From: DATJQA01 sp041169145
GTDB taxonomy: Bacteria > Patescibacteriota > Minisyncoccia > UBA6257 > 2-01-FULL-56-20
DNA: 39,671 nt
Direction: 5' to 3'
Assembly: GCA_041169145.1 (NCBI GenBank)
Contig: JBEEJO010000003.1
Location: 1 to 39,671 of the forward strand
Shown here one piece after another: positions 11,736 through 19,644 of this stretch. How positions within the stretch are numbered: the first letter of the stretch is position 1; each line of letters begins with the position of its first letter. Below the pieces are notes generated by a model that was not told the DNA's origin, did not search any database, and saw only the letters and a list, made by a program, of their open reading frames with translations. Both the position numbers and the translations under genes were made by a program.

Positions 11736-13460
11736 CTATGGCACGAACTGATGATGCACTTCCCGAACGCCGGGGATGTTCTTCAGTTTTACGGCAAGCT
11801 TCTCTATTTTCCCTTTCTCCGCGGTGCTCACGATAACGCGGTCAACGGGCAGCTTGTTCTTCGGCGTGTTCGCCGTTTCAAAACTCACGATGTTCACGTG
11901 CGAACGGGCGATGACGGTCGTGATGTCTTTCATCATGCCGAGGCGGTCATCCACGATGAGCTTGAACTCGGTCTTCGTCGGTTCGCGTTTGCCGCCGATC
12001 GCGCGCCGTTTCGCCGAAAGCGTCGAACGGATGTGATCCCGCGCGGCGGAGCTTTTCACGAATGCAAGCCAATCCTCCGACGGCTTTTTGTTCTTCTGTG
12101 TCATGATCTCCACCATATCTCCCGATTGGAGTTCGTGGTTCAACGGAACAAGCTGGCCGCCTACCTTTGCGCCGACTGCCGTGTCCCCGATGTCGGAGTG
12201 GATGTGGTAGGCGAAGTCCACGGGAGTCGCGCCGGCGGGGAGGTCCACGACGTCGCCTTGCGGCGTGATGGCAAAGACGCGGTCTTTGAAGAATTCCACC
12301 TTCATCGCGCCCAGGAACTGCTCCGGGTCGTCTTCGGCGCTCCGATATTTCGCCTGCCAGTCCTTGAGCTGTTCCACCCAATTGGTGGTCTCGGCGATGT
12401 TCCGATCGGTATTCGAGGGAACATGCCTTCGTTCCTTGTACAGCCAGTGCGCCGCGATGCCATACTCGTTCTCTTCGTGCATTTCCTTCGTGCGCAGCTG
12501 GATCTCGATGTATTTTCCATCCGGACCGATGACCGTCGTGTGGAGCGAGCGATAGTTGTTCGCCTTCGGCATCGCGATATAGTCCTTGATGCGTCCGGGG
12601 AGCGGATGCCAATGCTGATGAATGGCGCCGAGCGCGGCGTAGCAGTGTTCCACGCTTGGCAGGATGAGCCGAATGGCGACAAGGTCGTAGATGCGGCTCA
12701 CGTCCATGTCGTACCGGAGGAGTTTTTTATAGAGCGAGTAGTAGTGTTTTGCGCGGAAGTCCAGACTGAGGACGGGAATGTTCGTTTTGTGCAGGATATC
12801 CTCCAGGATCGGCTTTGCGATCTCAAGATATTTCTGCCGCACGTGGTATTCTTCGCGAACTTCGCGTCTCAGCCAGCGTTCCTCGCGAGGATTGAGATAG
12901 GGGAATGCGAGGTCCTGGAGCGTGCCGGCGAGCTCGTGCATGCCGAGCCGTGCGGCGATGGGAGCGTAGATCTCGGCGGTTTCCAGCGCGATCCGTTTTT
13001 GTTTTTGCGGCGGGAGCGCGTTCAGGGTCTGCATGTTGTGCAGTCGGTCCGCGAGCTTGACGAACACGACGCGGAGATCCTGGGAAAGCGCGACGATCAT
13101 CTTGCGGAGATTCTCTATCTTCGCTTCCGCGCCGCGGTATTTCACGCGCGAGAGTTTCGTCACGCCATCCACGAGGAACGCGACTTCCTCGTTAAATTCC
13201 TTAACGAGCTCCTCGCGGCTCACAGGCGTATCTTCAACGACATCATGGAGAAGTCCCGCGGCGATCGCGGTGTCGTCCAAGCGCCACTTGGCAAGCGTTT
13301 CGGCGGTCGCCAAGACGTGATTGAGATACGGTTCGCCGGATTTCCGCTTTTGACCGGCGTGCGCCCGTTCGGCAAAGCGGAAAGCCCGTCCGATGACGGA
13401 GCCGGGTTCTTCCCGCGCGATCTCCTTTATGCTCCTGTCTTGTCCGGTGCGAACGGCCAT
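11736..13460 (-). CDS. rel: Bifunctional (p)ppGpp synthetase/hydrolase (RSH)
   Basis: A long RSH protein that makes and degrades the alarmone (p)ppGpp. From ATG 13460 it has 574 residues. An HD hydrolase domain comes first (RAHAGQKRKSGEPYLNH, then LLHDVVEDT, then KLADRLHNM). The synthetase domain follows (RIYDLVAIRLIL, GRIKDYIAMPKANNYRSLHT, IEIQLRT), then TGS (VFAITPQGDVVDLPAGATPV) and a C-terminal ACT domain. The RxKD motif (RIKD) is the bifunctional Rel/SpoT form, not the EXDD of RelA. An in-frame ATG at 13541 would add 27 poorly conserved residues. I prefer 13460 because a promoter places the start there. It is the only RSH seen here. Confidence 0.95.
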   Translation of the reverse strand: MAVRTGQDRSIKEIAREEPGSVIGRAFRFAERAHAGQKRKSGEPYLNHVLATAETLAKWRLDDTAIAAGLLHDVVEDTPVSREELVKEFNEEVAFLVDGVTKLSRVKYRGAEAKIENLRKMIVALSQDLRVVFVKLADRLHNMQTLNALPPQKQKRIALETAEIYAPIAARLGMHELAGTLQDLAFPYLNPREERWLRREVREEYHVRQKYLEIAKPILEDILHKTNIPVLSLDFRAKHYYSLYKKLLRYDMDVSRIYDLVAIRLILPSVEHCYAALGAIHQHWHPLPGRIKDYIAMPKANNYRSLHTTVIGPDGKYIEIQLRTKEMHEENEYGIAAHWLYKERRHVPSNTDRNIAETTNWVEQLKDWQAKYRSAEDDPEQFLGAMKVEFFKDRVFAITPQGDVVDLPAGATPVDFAYHIHSDIGDTAVGAKVGGQLVPLNHELQSGDMVEIMTQKNKKPSEDWLAFVKSSAARDHIRSTLSAKRRAIGGKREPTKTEFKLIVDDRLGMMKDITTVIARSHVNIVSFETANTPKNKLPVDRVIVSTAEKGKIEKLAVKLKNIPGVREVHHQFVP

Positions 13461-13466
13461 GGATAG

Positions 13467-13495
13467 AGTGTTGAGCAGCAATGGACGAGCGTCAA
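13467..13495 (-). promoter_or_regulatory. rel promoter, probable leaderless start
   Basis: On the minus strand TTGACG (13495-13490), a 17-nt spacer and AACACT (13472-13467). Six nt later comes ATG 13460. The spacing implies a leaderless mRNA and supports that start over the upstream ATG. Confidence 0.55.
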
Positions 13496-13551
13496 GAGCC
13501 CCATTGTCATTCGCGCTACAATGAGTCGGAAACGACCGCATTCAGCGGGGA

Positions 13552-15690
13552 TTACTCCACCGGAGCGTGGTTTGCGGGAACGTCTTTCTGCTTTGCTCTC
13601 GTTGTCTTCTTGCGGTACGCCGCCCGTTCCTGCGCGGGTTTTGCCGGTGCGTTCGGATCGAACTCCGGCGGTGTTTTCGTGGGATCTATCCATACCGCAA
13701 AATCACAGGCGGGATATTTACCGCATCCCCAGAAGAGCTTGCCGCGGGCGCGTCCTTTGCGGACGCGGCGTTCCAACAGCTCGCCGGGTTCGTTCTTGCG
13801 TTCTTCGGACGCAAGACACTTCGGGCACTTCACGCCGGAGGACTTCGGCGGTTCTTTCAATGTTTTCGTGTTCTTGCAATCGGGAAAACCGGAGCATGCC
13901 ATGAATTTGCCGAATCGGCCGAACTTGATGATCATCGGCTTGCCGCACTTTTCGCATTTCTCATCCGTTGTCTCGTCGGGCATGACGTCTTTCTTGAGGA
14001 CCGTTTCGTATTTTTCCGCGAGATGGGCGGAGAATGGACCGTAGAAATCTTTCATGACCTTCCGCCACTCTTCCTTCCCTTCGGCGACCTGGTCCAGTTC
14101 ATCCTCCATTTTCGCCGTGAATTCGATATCCACGATCTCGGGGAAATTTTCGGTGAGCACCTTGTTCACCAGCGTTCCGATCTCCGTCGGGATGAATCGT
14201 CCCTGCTGTTTTTCCACGTAGTTCCGCGCAAGGATGACGGAAATCGTCGGCGCATATGTTGAGGGCCTCCCGATGCCGTAATGCTCCATCGTTTTGATGA
14301 GCGAAGCTTCGTTGTAGCGCGGCGGGGGCTCGGTGAAATGCTGGGCAGGGTCAACCGTCATGAGCGAAAGCGATTCGCGTTCTTTGAGCGGCGGTAGTTC
14401 TTTTTCTTCCATCTTCACCGGCCAAATTTTCAAGAAGCCGTCGAATTGGAGCGTGGAGCCATTCGCGGCGAGGAGATACGCGTTCGCTTTATCTTTTATG
14501 CCCGCGCCGACTTCAACGCGGACAGCATGCGTCAGTGCCGGTGGCATCTGCGAGGCGATAAGACGTCTCCAGATAAGGTCGTAAAGCCGATGTTCGTCGC
14601 GAGCGAGGCTGAGCGTGTCTGGCGCGGCTTGCGGATTGGTCGGACGGATCGCCTCATGGGCTTCTTGCGCGAGCCGTGACGTGTTCTTGAATCTCCGCCC
14701 GCCCGGCAGCGCATAGGTCGCGCCGAGGTTCTGTTCGATCCATTCGCCCGCCGCGCGGATCGCCTCGGGCGCAAGGCTCACCGAATCCGTGCGCATATAC
14801 GTGATATGGCCGTTCTCGTACAGCTGTTGGGCAAGGTACATCGTCTTTTTTGAGGACATACCGAGGCGCTTCGCGGCGGTCTGTTGCAGGGTGCTGGTGA
14901 TGAACGGCGCCGGGGGATTCTTTTTTACCTCCTTGGATTCCAAGAGCGTGACCTCGTATGTGGCGTCCTTCAGCTCGTTCGCGATATGCCGCGCGCGATC
15001 GCCGTCCGGAATGCCGAACTTTTCGAACGGCGTTCCATCCGCCGCGGCGAGTTCCGCGACGAATGAACCCCGCGCGCCTTTGAGCTCTGCGGCGATCGTC
15101 CAGTATTCCTGAGGTTTGAAATTCTGGATCTCCGCTTCACGATCGGCGATGAGGCGCAGAGCGACCGATTGCACGCGGCCGGCAGAGAGTCCCCGCACGA
15201 CCTTCTTCCAGAGGAACGGCGAGAGCTTGTAGCCTACGATGCGGTCCAGAACGCGCCGTGCCTGCTGGGCATTCACCAAATTCATATCTATTGCACGGGG
15301 ATGCTTCAGCGCTTCGCCGATGGCGTGCTCGGTGATCTCGTGGAAAACGATGCGCTGCGCATTGTCTGCATTGTCATTCAAGCCAAGGGCCTGGACGAGA
15401 TGCCATGCGATGGCTTCACCTTCGCGGTCTTCGTCGGTTGCGAGAATGACCTCGCTGCTTTTGCCGGCCGCTTTTTTGAGCGCGGTCACTCGCGGCTGGG
15501 CTTTGCGGGGGATGACGTACTTCGGTTCGAAGTCGTGTTCCGTGTCAACGCCGAGCGCGCTCTTGGGGAGGTCGCGGATATGCCCATAGGATGATTCCAC
15601 GACATAGTCCGCTCCGAGGAATTTGCCGATCGTCTTCGCCTTGGTCGGCGATTCCACGATGACGAGTTTTGTTTTTGTGCGTGAGGTCAT
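13552..15690 (-). CDS. topA: DNA topoisomerase I
   Basis: Type IA topoisomerase, which relaxes negative supercoils by single-strand passage. The N-terminal Toprim domain has KLVIVESPTKAKTIGKFLG and the acidic ATDEDREGEAIAWHL. The active-site Tyr lies in GHITYMRTDSVSLAPEA near residue 310. Two C-terminal zinc modules are seen: CEKCGKPM...CSGFPDCKN, and CPKC...WGCGKYPACDF. The basic tail ends near KKTTRAKQKDVPANHAPVE. At 712 residues it is a normal length. Its start overlaps the dprA stop by 4 bases (ATGA), the classic dprA-topA coupling. Confidence 0.97.
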   Translation of the reverse strand: MTSRTKTKLVIVESPTKAKTIGKFLGADYVVESSYGHIRDLPKSALGVDTEHDFEPKYVIPRKAQPRVTALKKAAGKSSEVILATDEDREGEAIAWHLVQALGLNDNADNAQRIVFHEITEHAIGEALKHPRAIDMNLVNAQQARRVLDRIVGYKLSPFLWKKVVRGLSAGRVQSVALRLIADREAEIQNFKPQEYWTIAAELKGARGSFVAELAAADGTPFEKFGIPDGDRARHIANELKDATYEVTLLESKEVKKNPPAPFITSTLQQTAAKRLGMSSKKTMYLAQQLYENGHITYMRTDSVSLAPEAIRAAGEWIEQNLGATYALPGGRRFKNTSRLAQEAHEAIRPTNPQAAPDTLSLARDEHRLYDLIWRRLIASQMPPALTHAVRVEVGAGIKDKANAYLLAANGSTLQFDGFLKIWPVKMEEKELPPLKERESLSLMTVDPAQHFTEPPPRYNEASLIKTMEHYGIGRPSTYAPTISVILARNYVEKQQGRFIPTEIGTLVNKVLTENFPEIVDIEFTAKMEDELDQVAEGKEEWRKVMKDFYGPFSAHLAEKYETVLKKDVMPDETTDEKCEKCGKPMIIKFGRFGKFMACSGFPDCKNTKTLKEPPKSSGVKCPKCLASEERKNEPGELLERRVRKGRARGKLFWGCGKYPACDFAVWIDPTKTPPEFDPNAPAKPAQERAAYRKKTTRAKQKDVPANHAPVE

Positions 15691-16718
15691 GGTCGGTTCA
15701 GTGTGTACCCATTGCCGTTCTCCGCGACCGTTCCCTGGATGATCAGGAGACTGAGCGTCCGATTCACGGTTTGGGCATTCAGCTTAGTGTATTCGATTAT
15801 CGTGTCAATCGCGAGCGGTCCCTTTGCCGTGCGGAACGCGTCGCGTATAAGCCGTTCTTCGTCGGAATATGTTCCCGTTTCCGCATGGTCGGGACGGGCA
15901 ATGATGCCGAGCGCTTCTGTGATGTGCGCCGGCTCCGTCACGAGTTCCGCTCCGGCGCGGATCAGGGCGTGCGAGCCTGCGAAATTCGGATGCGTTGCCG
16001 GACCCGGCACCACGAATACCTGGCGGTTCTGTTCCAGGGCGAATCGCGCAGTTGCAAGCGAGCCGGATCGCTCAGGAGCTTCGATGACCAGAACGCCTTC
16101 TGCGAGCCCGCTCACGATGCGGTTCCGTTCCAGAAAGCGGTAGGGAAGCGCCGGCGAACCGGGCGGGTATTCGGAGATGAGCGCCCCGCCGTTCGCCAGG
16201 ATGCGTTCCGCGAGTTTTGCATTCCATTGCGGGTAGACGCGGTCCAGTCCCGTTGCGAGGACTGCTGCGGTGTATCCTTTTCCGTCCAGGGCGCCCTCAT
16301 GAGCCGCAGCGTCGAGGCCGAACGCGAGGCCGCTTATTATGGCGCATCCCGCCTCGGCGAGTTCGCGCGCGAACCTTCGCGCTACATCTTTGCCTTCCGG
16401 CGTTGCTTTGCGCGTGCCGACAATCGCCACCGTTCGCGTGGTACCTTGCGGCAGCGGGCCGCGGACGTAGATGCCATGGGGCGGGTACGGTATCTCGCGA
16501 AGCACGGCAGGGAAGTCTCCATCGGCGCGCAAGAGCAATCGCATATCCGGTCCGAGCGGCGGTACGGTCTCACCCTCGGGCTTTTTTTGGACGATTGACG
16601 CGAGCGATGCTTGCCAGGACGCGTGCCGTTCGTAGAGCTCGGCAAGCTTGCGATAGTCGGCATGCATGATATTCGCGAGCGTGTGATATGCGAGGTGTTC
16701 TTCGGATAGAGTCTTCAT
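15687..16718 (-). CDS. dprA: DNA-processing protein DprA
   Basis: DprA loads RecA on incoming single-stranded DNA during natural transformation. The protein of 343 residues has a SAM-like N-terminus, then the Rossmann core: VAIVGTRKATPEGKDVARRF, SGLAFGLDAAAHEGAL, ATGLDRVYP, SEYPPGSPALPYRFLERNRI, then SGSLATARFALEQNRQVFVVPG. A C-terminal winged-helix (TIIEYTKLNAQTVNRTLSLL) ends it. It is upstream of topA in one operon and divergent from a pilO-like gene. With a type IV pilus nearby, DNA uptake is a reasonable inference, but ComEC is not in the window. Confidence 0.95.
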   Translation of the reverse strand: MKTLSEEHLAYHTLANIMHADYRKLAELYERHASWQASLASIVQKKPEGETVPPLGPDMRLLLRADGDFPAVLREIPYPPHGIYVRGPLPQGTTRTVAIVGTRKATPEGKDVARRFARELAEAGCAIISGLAFGLDAAAHEGALDGKGYTAAVLATGLDRVYPQWNAKLAERILANGGALISEYPPGSPALPYRFLERNRIVSGLAEGVLVIEAPERSGSLATARFALEQNRQVFVVPGPATHPNFAGSHALIRAGAELVTEPAHITEALGIIARPDHAETGTYSDEERLIRDAFRTAKGPLAIDTIIEYTKLNAQTVNRTLSLLIIQGTVAENGNGYTLNRP

Positions 16719-16721
16719 CGG

Positions 16722-16757
16722 TGTATCACGGGTCTCCCCAGGGGTATGTGATACAAT
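16722..16757. promoter_or_regulatory. Divergent promoter with 8-bp inverted repeat
   Basis: TGTATCAC (16722-16729) and its perfect inverse GTGATACA (16748-16755) are separated by 18 nt between dprA and the pilO-like gene. On the plus strand this gives an extended -10, TGA-TACAAT (16749-16757), ending 8 nt before ATG 16766. On the minus strand a similar TGA-TACACC faces dprA but ends one base before its ATG. The symmetry could also be an operator. Confidence 0.5.
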
Positions 16758-16765
16758 ACTATGGT

Positions 16766-17296
16766 ATGGACGATTTCCGAAAGCAAGCGTTGCTCAATGC
16801 CGGTCTTATTATGCTGGGATTCGCCGCGTGTGTCGGCGTGGGGGTGTGGCTTGCGTCGGGAGTGCGGGAACAGGCGTCGGAGATCATAACGAAACGGGCG
16901 CTGATCCGACGACAGGCCCAGACGATTCAGCTTCTCGCCGATTTCAAGCAGATATCCGCCGATGTGGATTTTTATATGGCAAAGTTGAAAACATTCGTGC
17001 CGGCCGAGGACGAGATATTGGATTTCCGGCGATGGGTCCGTTCCCTCGGCGAACAGCATGGCGTCGCCGTGAATGAAGTGGTGTTTCGGAGCGGTGGCGC
17101 GAAGCCGTCCCCCGAAGGGCTGGGCTATAGCGAATTCGGCTTGAGCGTGCAGGGAACGGAGCAGCAGCTTGGGAGTTTTCTTGACAGCCTGGAGATTCGA
17201 ACGCCAAAATATCTCGCCCAATTGACCGGGTTCGAGCTCGTAGAAAACGGCGCCACGTATCGGATGCAGTCTCGCGGAAACGTGTATTTCAGATGA
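16766..17296 (+). CDS. pilO: PilO-like pilus alignment protein
   Basis: A 176-residue inner-membrane protein with one N-terminal membrane helix (LLNAGLIMLGFAACVGVGVWLA). Next is a coiled-coil-like stretch (REQASEIITKRALIRRQAQTI) and a C-terminal domain (AEDEILDFRRWVRSLGEQHG, GYSEFGLSVQGTEQQLGSFL). This layout is that of PilO/GspM, which joins PilM-PilN to the pilus machine. ATG 16766 is chosen because the hydrophobic segment then sits at the N-terminus and a -10 box lies 8 nt before. It is 13 kb from the PilMN fusion gene and overlaps the next gene by 4 bases. Assignment is by layout, not strong motifs. Confidence 0.7.
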   Translation: MDDFRKQALLNAGLIMLGFAACVGVGVWLASGVREQASEIITKRALIRRQAQTIQLLADFKQISADVDFYMAKLKTFVPAEDEILDFRRWVRSLGEQHGVAVNEVVFRSGGAKPSPEGLGYSEFGLSVQGTEQQLGSFLDSLEIRTPKYLAQLTGFELVENGATYRMQSRGNVYFR

Positions 17297-17508
17297 TCAT
17301 GGAACGACTCCTGCGCGACCAACAAGATTTTATCCTGGGCATATGCGCCTTCCTCTTTATCGGCGCGATATTGAGCGTGTTCTGGTGGGGGGTCGGTATT
17401 ATGATCACGGGGGTCGGCCGAAGCGTGAATATTGCGAATTCCGATGCCGAGAAAGTGGTCGTTGATCTGGAGGGCGCGAAGCAGCTCGTGAACGAACTTT
17501 CACCATAA
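17293..17508 (+). CDS. Small membrane protein coupled to pilO-like gene
   Basis: A 71-residue protein with one long hydrophobic segment (FILGICAFLFIGAILSVFWWGVGIMITGVG, split here: FILGICAFLFIGAI then LSVFWWGVGIMI), followed by a short polar tail. Its ATG overlaps the pilO-like stop (ATGA), so translation is coupled and a role in the same complex is likely. I do not recognise the family; a PilP substitute is only a guess. Confidence 0.7.
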   Translation: MIMERLLRDQQDFILGICAFLFIGAILSVFWWGVGIMITGVGRSVNIANSDAEKVVVDLEGAKQLVNELSP

Positions 17509-17702
17509 AACGACACCTCATCTCTTTTGGACCCCGGCGGGTCATGCGCTGGATTTTTCTCTGAGCTCACTTTATACTGCACCGTGCGGCGGCGGAGGAT
17601 AGCGCCAGTCTCCGTTCGCATGCCCTCGTGCGCTTTCGGCCCGGTCCCGGCGCATCGTGGGCGTGTGACGGTCAGAAGCGTCGTGGAGTGGCACATTGAT
17701 CT

Positions 17703-17793
17703 CTCACCTTTGCGCCCTTAGCTCAGTGGTAGAGCGTCACATTGACATTGTGAAGGCCGTAGGTCCGATCCCTACAGGGCGCACAAAGGTGAG
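17703..17793 (+). repeat. Inverted repeat clamping tRNA-Val
   Basis: CTCACCTTT (17703-17711) directly precedes the first base of tRNA-Val. Its perfect complement AAAGGTGAG (17785-17793) starts two bases after the acceptor stem. The precursor RNA would have an acceptor helix extended by 9 bp. Confidence 0.8.
17712..17783 (+). tRNA. tRNA-Val (anticodon GAC)
   Basis: A 72-nt tRNA. The acceptor GCGCCCT pairs with AGGGCGC, followed by discriminator A. The D-arm is GCTCAGTGGTAGAGC. The anticodon stem TCACA/TGTGA surrounds TTGACAT (GAC). The T-arm is GTAGGTCCGATCCCTAC. CCA is not encoded (the next bases are CAA). It is the first of a small tRNA cluster. Confidence 0.95.
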
Positions 17794-17858
17794 GGATCGA
17801 GCGCCGTGGTCGCCGGTACAAGATGGAATGGGCGCGAAGAAATTGAGGATGAAGAGTG

Positions 17859-17894
17859 GGGCACGTAGTTCAGTGGTAGAACGCGTTCCTGATA
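17859..17894 (+). pseudogene. tRNA-Ile 5' half (positions 1-37)
   Basis: Thirty-six bases identical to the first half of the intact tRNA-Ile at 17947, stopping exactly after the base 3' of the anticodon. It runs straight into a 7-bp hairpin (TATCACG-CGGT-CGTGATA, 17893-17910). Joined to the 3' half at 18055, it rebuilds a complete tRNA. Confidence 0.85.
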
Positions 17895-17910
17895 TCACGC
17901 GGTCGTGATA

Positions 17911-18052
17911 GAAACGGTTCGCTCGGTTACAATAAAAATATGTTTTGGGCACGTAGTTCAGTGGTAGAACGCGTTCCTGATAAGAACGAGGCCGAAGGTT
18001 CGATTCCTTCCGTGCCCACCAGATATTTTTATTGTTCCCTCGCTGCCGTTTC
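17911..18052. repeat. Inverted repeat around the inner tRNA-Ile
   Basis: The left arm 17911-17941 and right arm 18023-18052 face each other across the intact tRNA. The outer 7 bases (GAAACGG/CCGTTTC) and the inner 13 (ACAATAAAAATAT/ATATTTTTATTGT) are perfectly complementary; the middle 10-11 bases are not. The left inner arm contains TACAAT (17928-17933), a likely -10. The right inner arm holds a T-run that could terminate transcription. Confidence 0.75.
17947..18021 (+). tRNA. tRNA-Ile (anticodon GAT), intact, CCA encoded
   Basis: The acceptor GGGCACG pairs with CGTGCCC, the discriminator is A at 18018, and encoded CCA follows. The anticodon stem CGTTC/GAACG encloses CTGATAA (GAT at 17979-17981). 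The T-arm is CGAAGGTTCGATTCCTTCG-like. It lies between a 5' half and a 3' half of an identical tRNA and is bracketed by inverted repeats. A TACAAT box 13 nt upstream may be its own promoter. Confidence 0.95.
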
Positions 18053-18053
18053 A

Positions 18054-18092
18054 AAGAACGAGGCCGAAGGTTCGATTCCTTCCGTGCCCACC
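18054..18092 (+). pseudogene. tRNA-Ile 3' half (positions 37/38-75)
   Basis: A copy identical to the second half of the intact tRNA-Ile, from the last bases of the anticodon loop to discriminator A (18090) and CC. The following base is C, so the CCA of the inner copy is lost. The rluA-type gene starts three bases later. Confidence 0.85.
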
Positions 18093-18094
18093 CC

Positions 18095-18859
18095 GTGACA
18101 GAACCAGAGATATTGTATGAAGATGACGACCTTCTTGCGGTGAACAAGCCCGCGGGGCTTCTTGTTCATGGGTCGCGGAGCGCGAATGCTGAGGCGGAAG
18201 GCGGGCGCGCGAAAGGCGGTCCGCATATTGCACGCCACGGTTCGGAGGAGCGGCACGAGTCGACGCTTGTCGATTGGCTTCTCGCCCACCGTCCGGTTGT
18301 GAAGACTGTTGGGGACGACCCGGCGACCCGCCCCGGCATCGTGCACCGGCTGGATCGCGAAACGTCGGGCGTGATGATCGTTGCGAAGACACAAGCAATG
18401 TTCGATCGCTTGAAAGCCCTTTTCGCAGGCCGTGATATTACGAAAACCTATCTTGCGGTAGTTCGGGGAGCGATGCGGAGCGAGCGGGGGATCATAGAGC
18501 GTCCGATCGGTATCGTATCCGGTTCGGTTCGGCGGAGCATACACTCCACGAAAATGGTGAAAGACGCCGTGACGGCATACGAAGTGAAGCGCCGCGTGCG
18601 GCTGGCGAACGGAAGCGAAGCGACCGTTCTCGCGGTATATCCAAAAACGGGGCGGACGCATCAGATCCGCGTTCATCTTGCCTCACTCGGTCATCCGGTG
18701 CTGGGCGACCGGCTGTATGATAAGAGATCCAGGAGCGGCGATGTGCCCGCGCGCATGTTCCTTCATGCTGCGGCGATAGCCCTGAACCCGGAATCGGGAA
18801 AACGGCTGGTCATTGAAGCGCCGGTCCCGGCAGAATTCGCTCCATACTTATCCACATAG
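18095..18859 (+). CDS. RluA-family 23S rRNA/tRNA pseudouridine synthase
   Basis: A pseudouridine synthase of 254 residues that isomerises uridines in rRNA or tRNA. It shows the catalytic motif GIVHRLDRETSGVMIVAKT near residue 85 (Asp is the nucleophile), then KTYLAVVRG, and the RluA block GRTHQIRVHLASLGHPVLGD near 195. The N-terminal S4 domain of RluC/RluD is absent, so it is the short RluA-like form; the target base cannot be told. I choose GTG 18095, which gives VTEPEILYEDDDLLAVNKP, the normal family start. It begins three bases after the tRNA-Ile 3' half. Confidence 0.9.
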   Translation: MTEPEILYEDDDLLAVNKPAGLLVHGSRSANAEAEGGRAKGGPHIARHGSEERHESTLVDWLLAHRPVVKTVGDDPATRPGIVHRLDRETSGVMIVAKTQAMFDRLKALFAGRDITKTYLAVVRGAMRSERGIIERPIGIVSGSVRRSIHSTKMVKDAVTAYEVKRRVRLANGSEATVLAVYPKTGRTHQIRVHLASLGHPVLGDRLYDKRSRSGDVPARMFLHAAAIALNPESGKRLVIEAPVPAEFAPYLST

Positions 18860-18885
18860 GTTGTCAGGAGGTGATTGGCATGGCG

Positions 18886-18894
18886 TGGTATACT
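18886..18894 (+). promoter_or_regulatory. Extended -10 promoter upstream of pilin
   Basis: TGG-TATACT (18886-18894), an extended -10 without a clear -35, 63 nt before the pilin ATG. A second CACAAT box at 18943-18948 lies 9 nt before the ATG. Confidence 0.45.
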
Positions 18895-18957
18895 GGGAAC
18901 CGCAGGGAACCTTCATTCAATCGGCACTAAAGGCCAATACAGCACAATACTACTCGC

Positions 18958-19554
18958 ATGTACAATCGTATCCGGGGTGCGGCGGCCGGTTTCACGCTCA
19001 TTGAGCTCCTTATCGTTATCGGCATTATTGTTATCTTGTCCGTTGTCGTTATCCTAACCCTGAATCCGGCGCAGCTTCTTGCGCAATCGCGGGATTCCCG
19101 GCGCGTAAGCGATCTGGCTGCATTGCAAAGCGCGATTTCGCTGTATCTTGCCGATGCGACCTCTCCAAGTATTGTGAGCAGCTCTTCGCCATGGCGGTGC
19201 TATTACAACGGCTCCGGTTTTCCGGCGGGAGGCGCGAATGCATGCGGCGGGCGTTTCTCCAACTCACAGACGAGCCATGCGAGTACGACCCTCGGTGTGA
19301 GCGGAGGCGGCTGGGTACCAATAGACTTCACGGTCGTCAGCTCGGGCGCTCCGCTATCCAATCTCCCGGTTGATCCCGTGAACGATTCCACCCACTTCAT
19401 GGCGTATACAGGCTCAAGTTCTTTGGTGTATGAGATCAATGTTTCGCTGGAGAGCACAAAATATACGACGGGCGCTGGAAGTTTGCTCATCAGTGACGGC
19501 GGAAGCAGCTCAACGCTCTACGAAGTTGGAACAAAATCCGGCCTGGATCTTTGA
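18958..19554 (+). CDS. Type IV pilin-like major subunit
   Basis: A prepilin of 198 residues. A short basic leader (MYNRIRGAAAG) is followed by the prepilin peptidase site and hydrophobic helix GFTLIELLIVIGIIVILSVV, with Phe at +1 and the conserved Glu at +5. The C-terminal part is Ser/Gly-rich and contains a Cys pair (WRCYYN...NACGG) that could form a loop disulphide. It is the first gene of the pilus region, followed by a strong terminator and then pilB, which suggests it is expressed separately and at a high level. It could be the major pilin or an abundant minor pilin. Confidence 0.9.
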   Translation: MYNRIRGAAAGFTLIELLIVIGIIVILSVVVILTLNPAQLLAQSRDSRRVSDLAALQSAISLYLADATSPSIVSSSSPWRCYYNGSGFPAGGANACGGRFSNSQTSHASTTLGVSGGGWVPIDFTVVSSGAPLSNLPVDPVNDSTHFMAYTGSSSLVYEINVSLESTKYTTGAGSLLISDGGSSSTLYEVGTKSGLDL

Positions 19555-19577
19555 TCGTCCGCGCATCCCGACGTTGG

Positions 19578-19607
19578 CGCCCCCGGCTTTGCCGGGGGCG
19601 TTTTGTT
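19578..19607 (+). terminator. Strong intrinsic terminator after pilin
   Basis: A 10-bp GC stem CGCCCCCGGC/GCCGGGGGCG with loop TTT, followed by TTTTGTT. It separates the pilin transcript from pilB. Confidence 0.9.
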
Positions 19608-19615
19608 GCCGGGGC

Positions 19616-19624
19616 TGATATAAT
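19616..19624 (+). promoter_or_regulatory. pilB extended -10 promoter
   Basis: TGA-TATAAT (19616-19624), a perfect extended -10, immediately after the pilin terminator. The start would fall near 19631, so the AAGGAGG at 19624-19630 is probably at or upstream of the mRNA 5' end. Confidence 0.6.
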
Positions 19625-19644
19625 AAGGAGGCGCACCCCTACCC

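Noticed and set aside
11721..13466. A 581-codon open frame on the plus strand
   Set aside because: It lies entirely antisense to rel, whose HD, synthetase, TGS and ACT domains are clear. It has no recognisable domain and is a by-product of GC-rich codon use.
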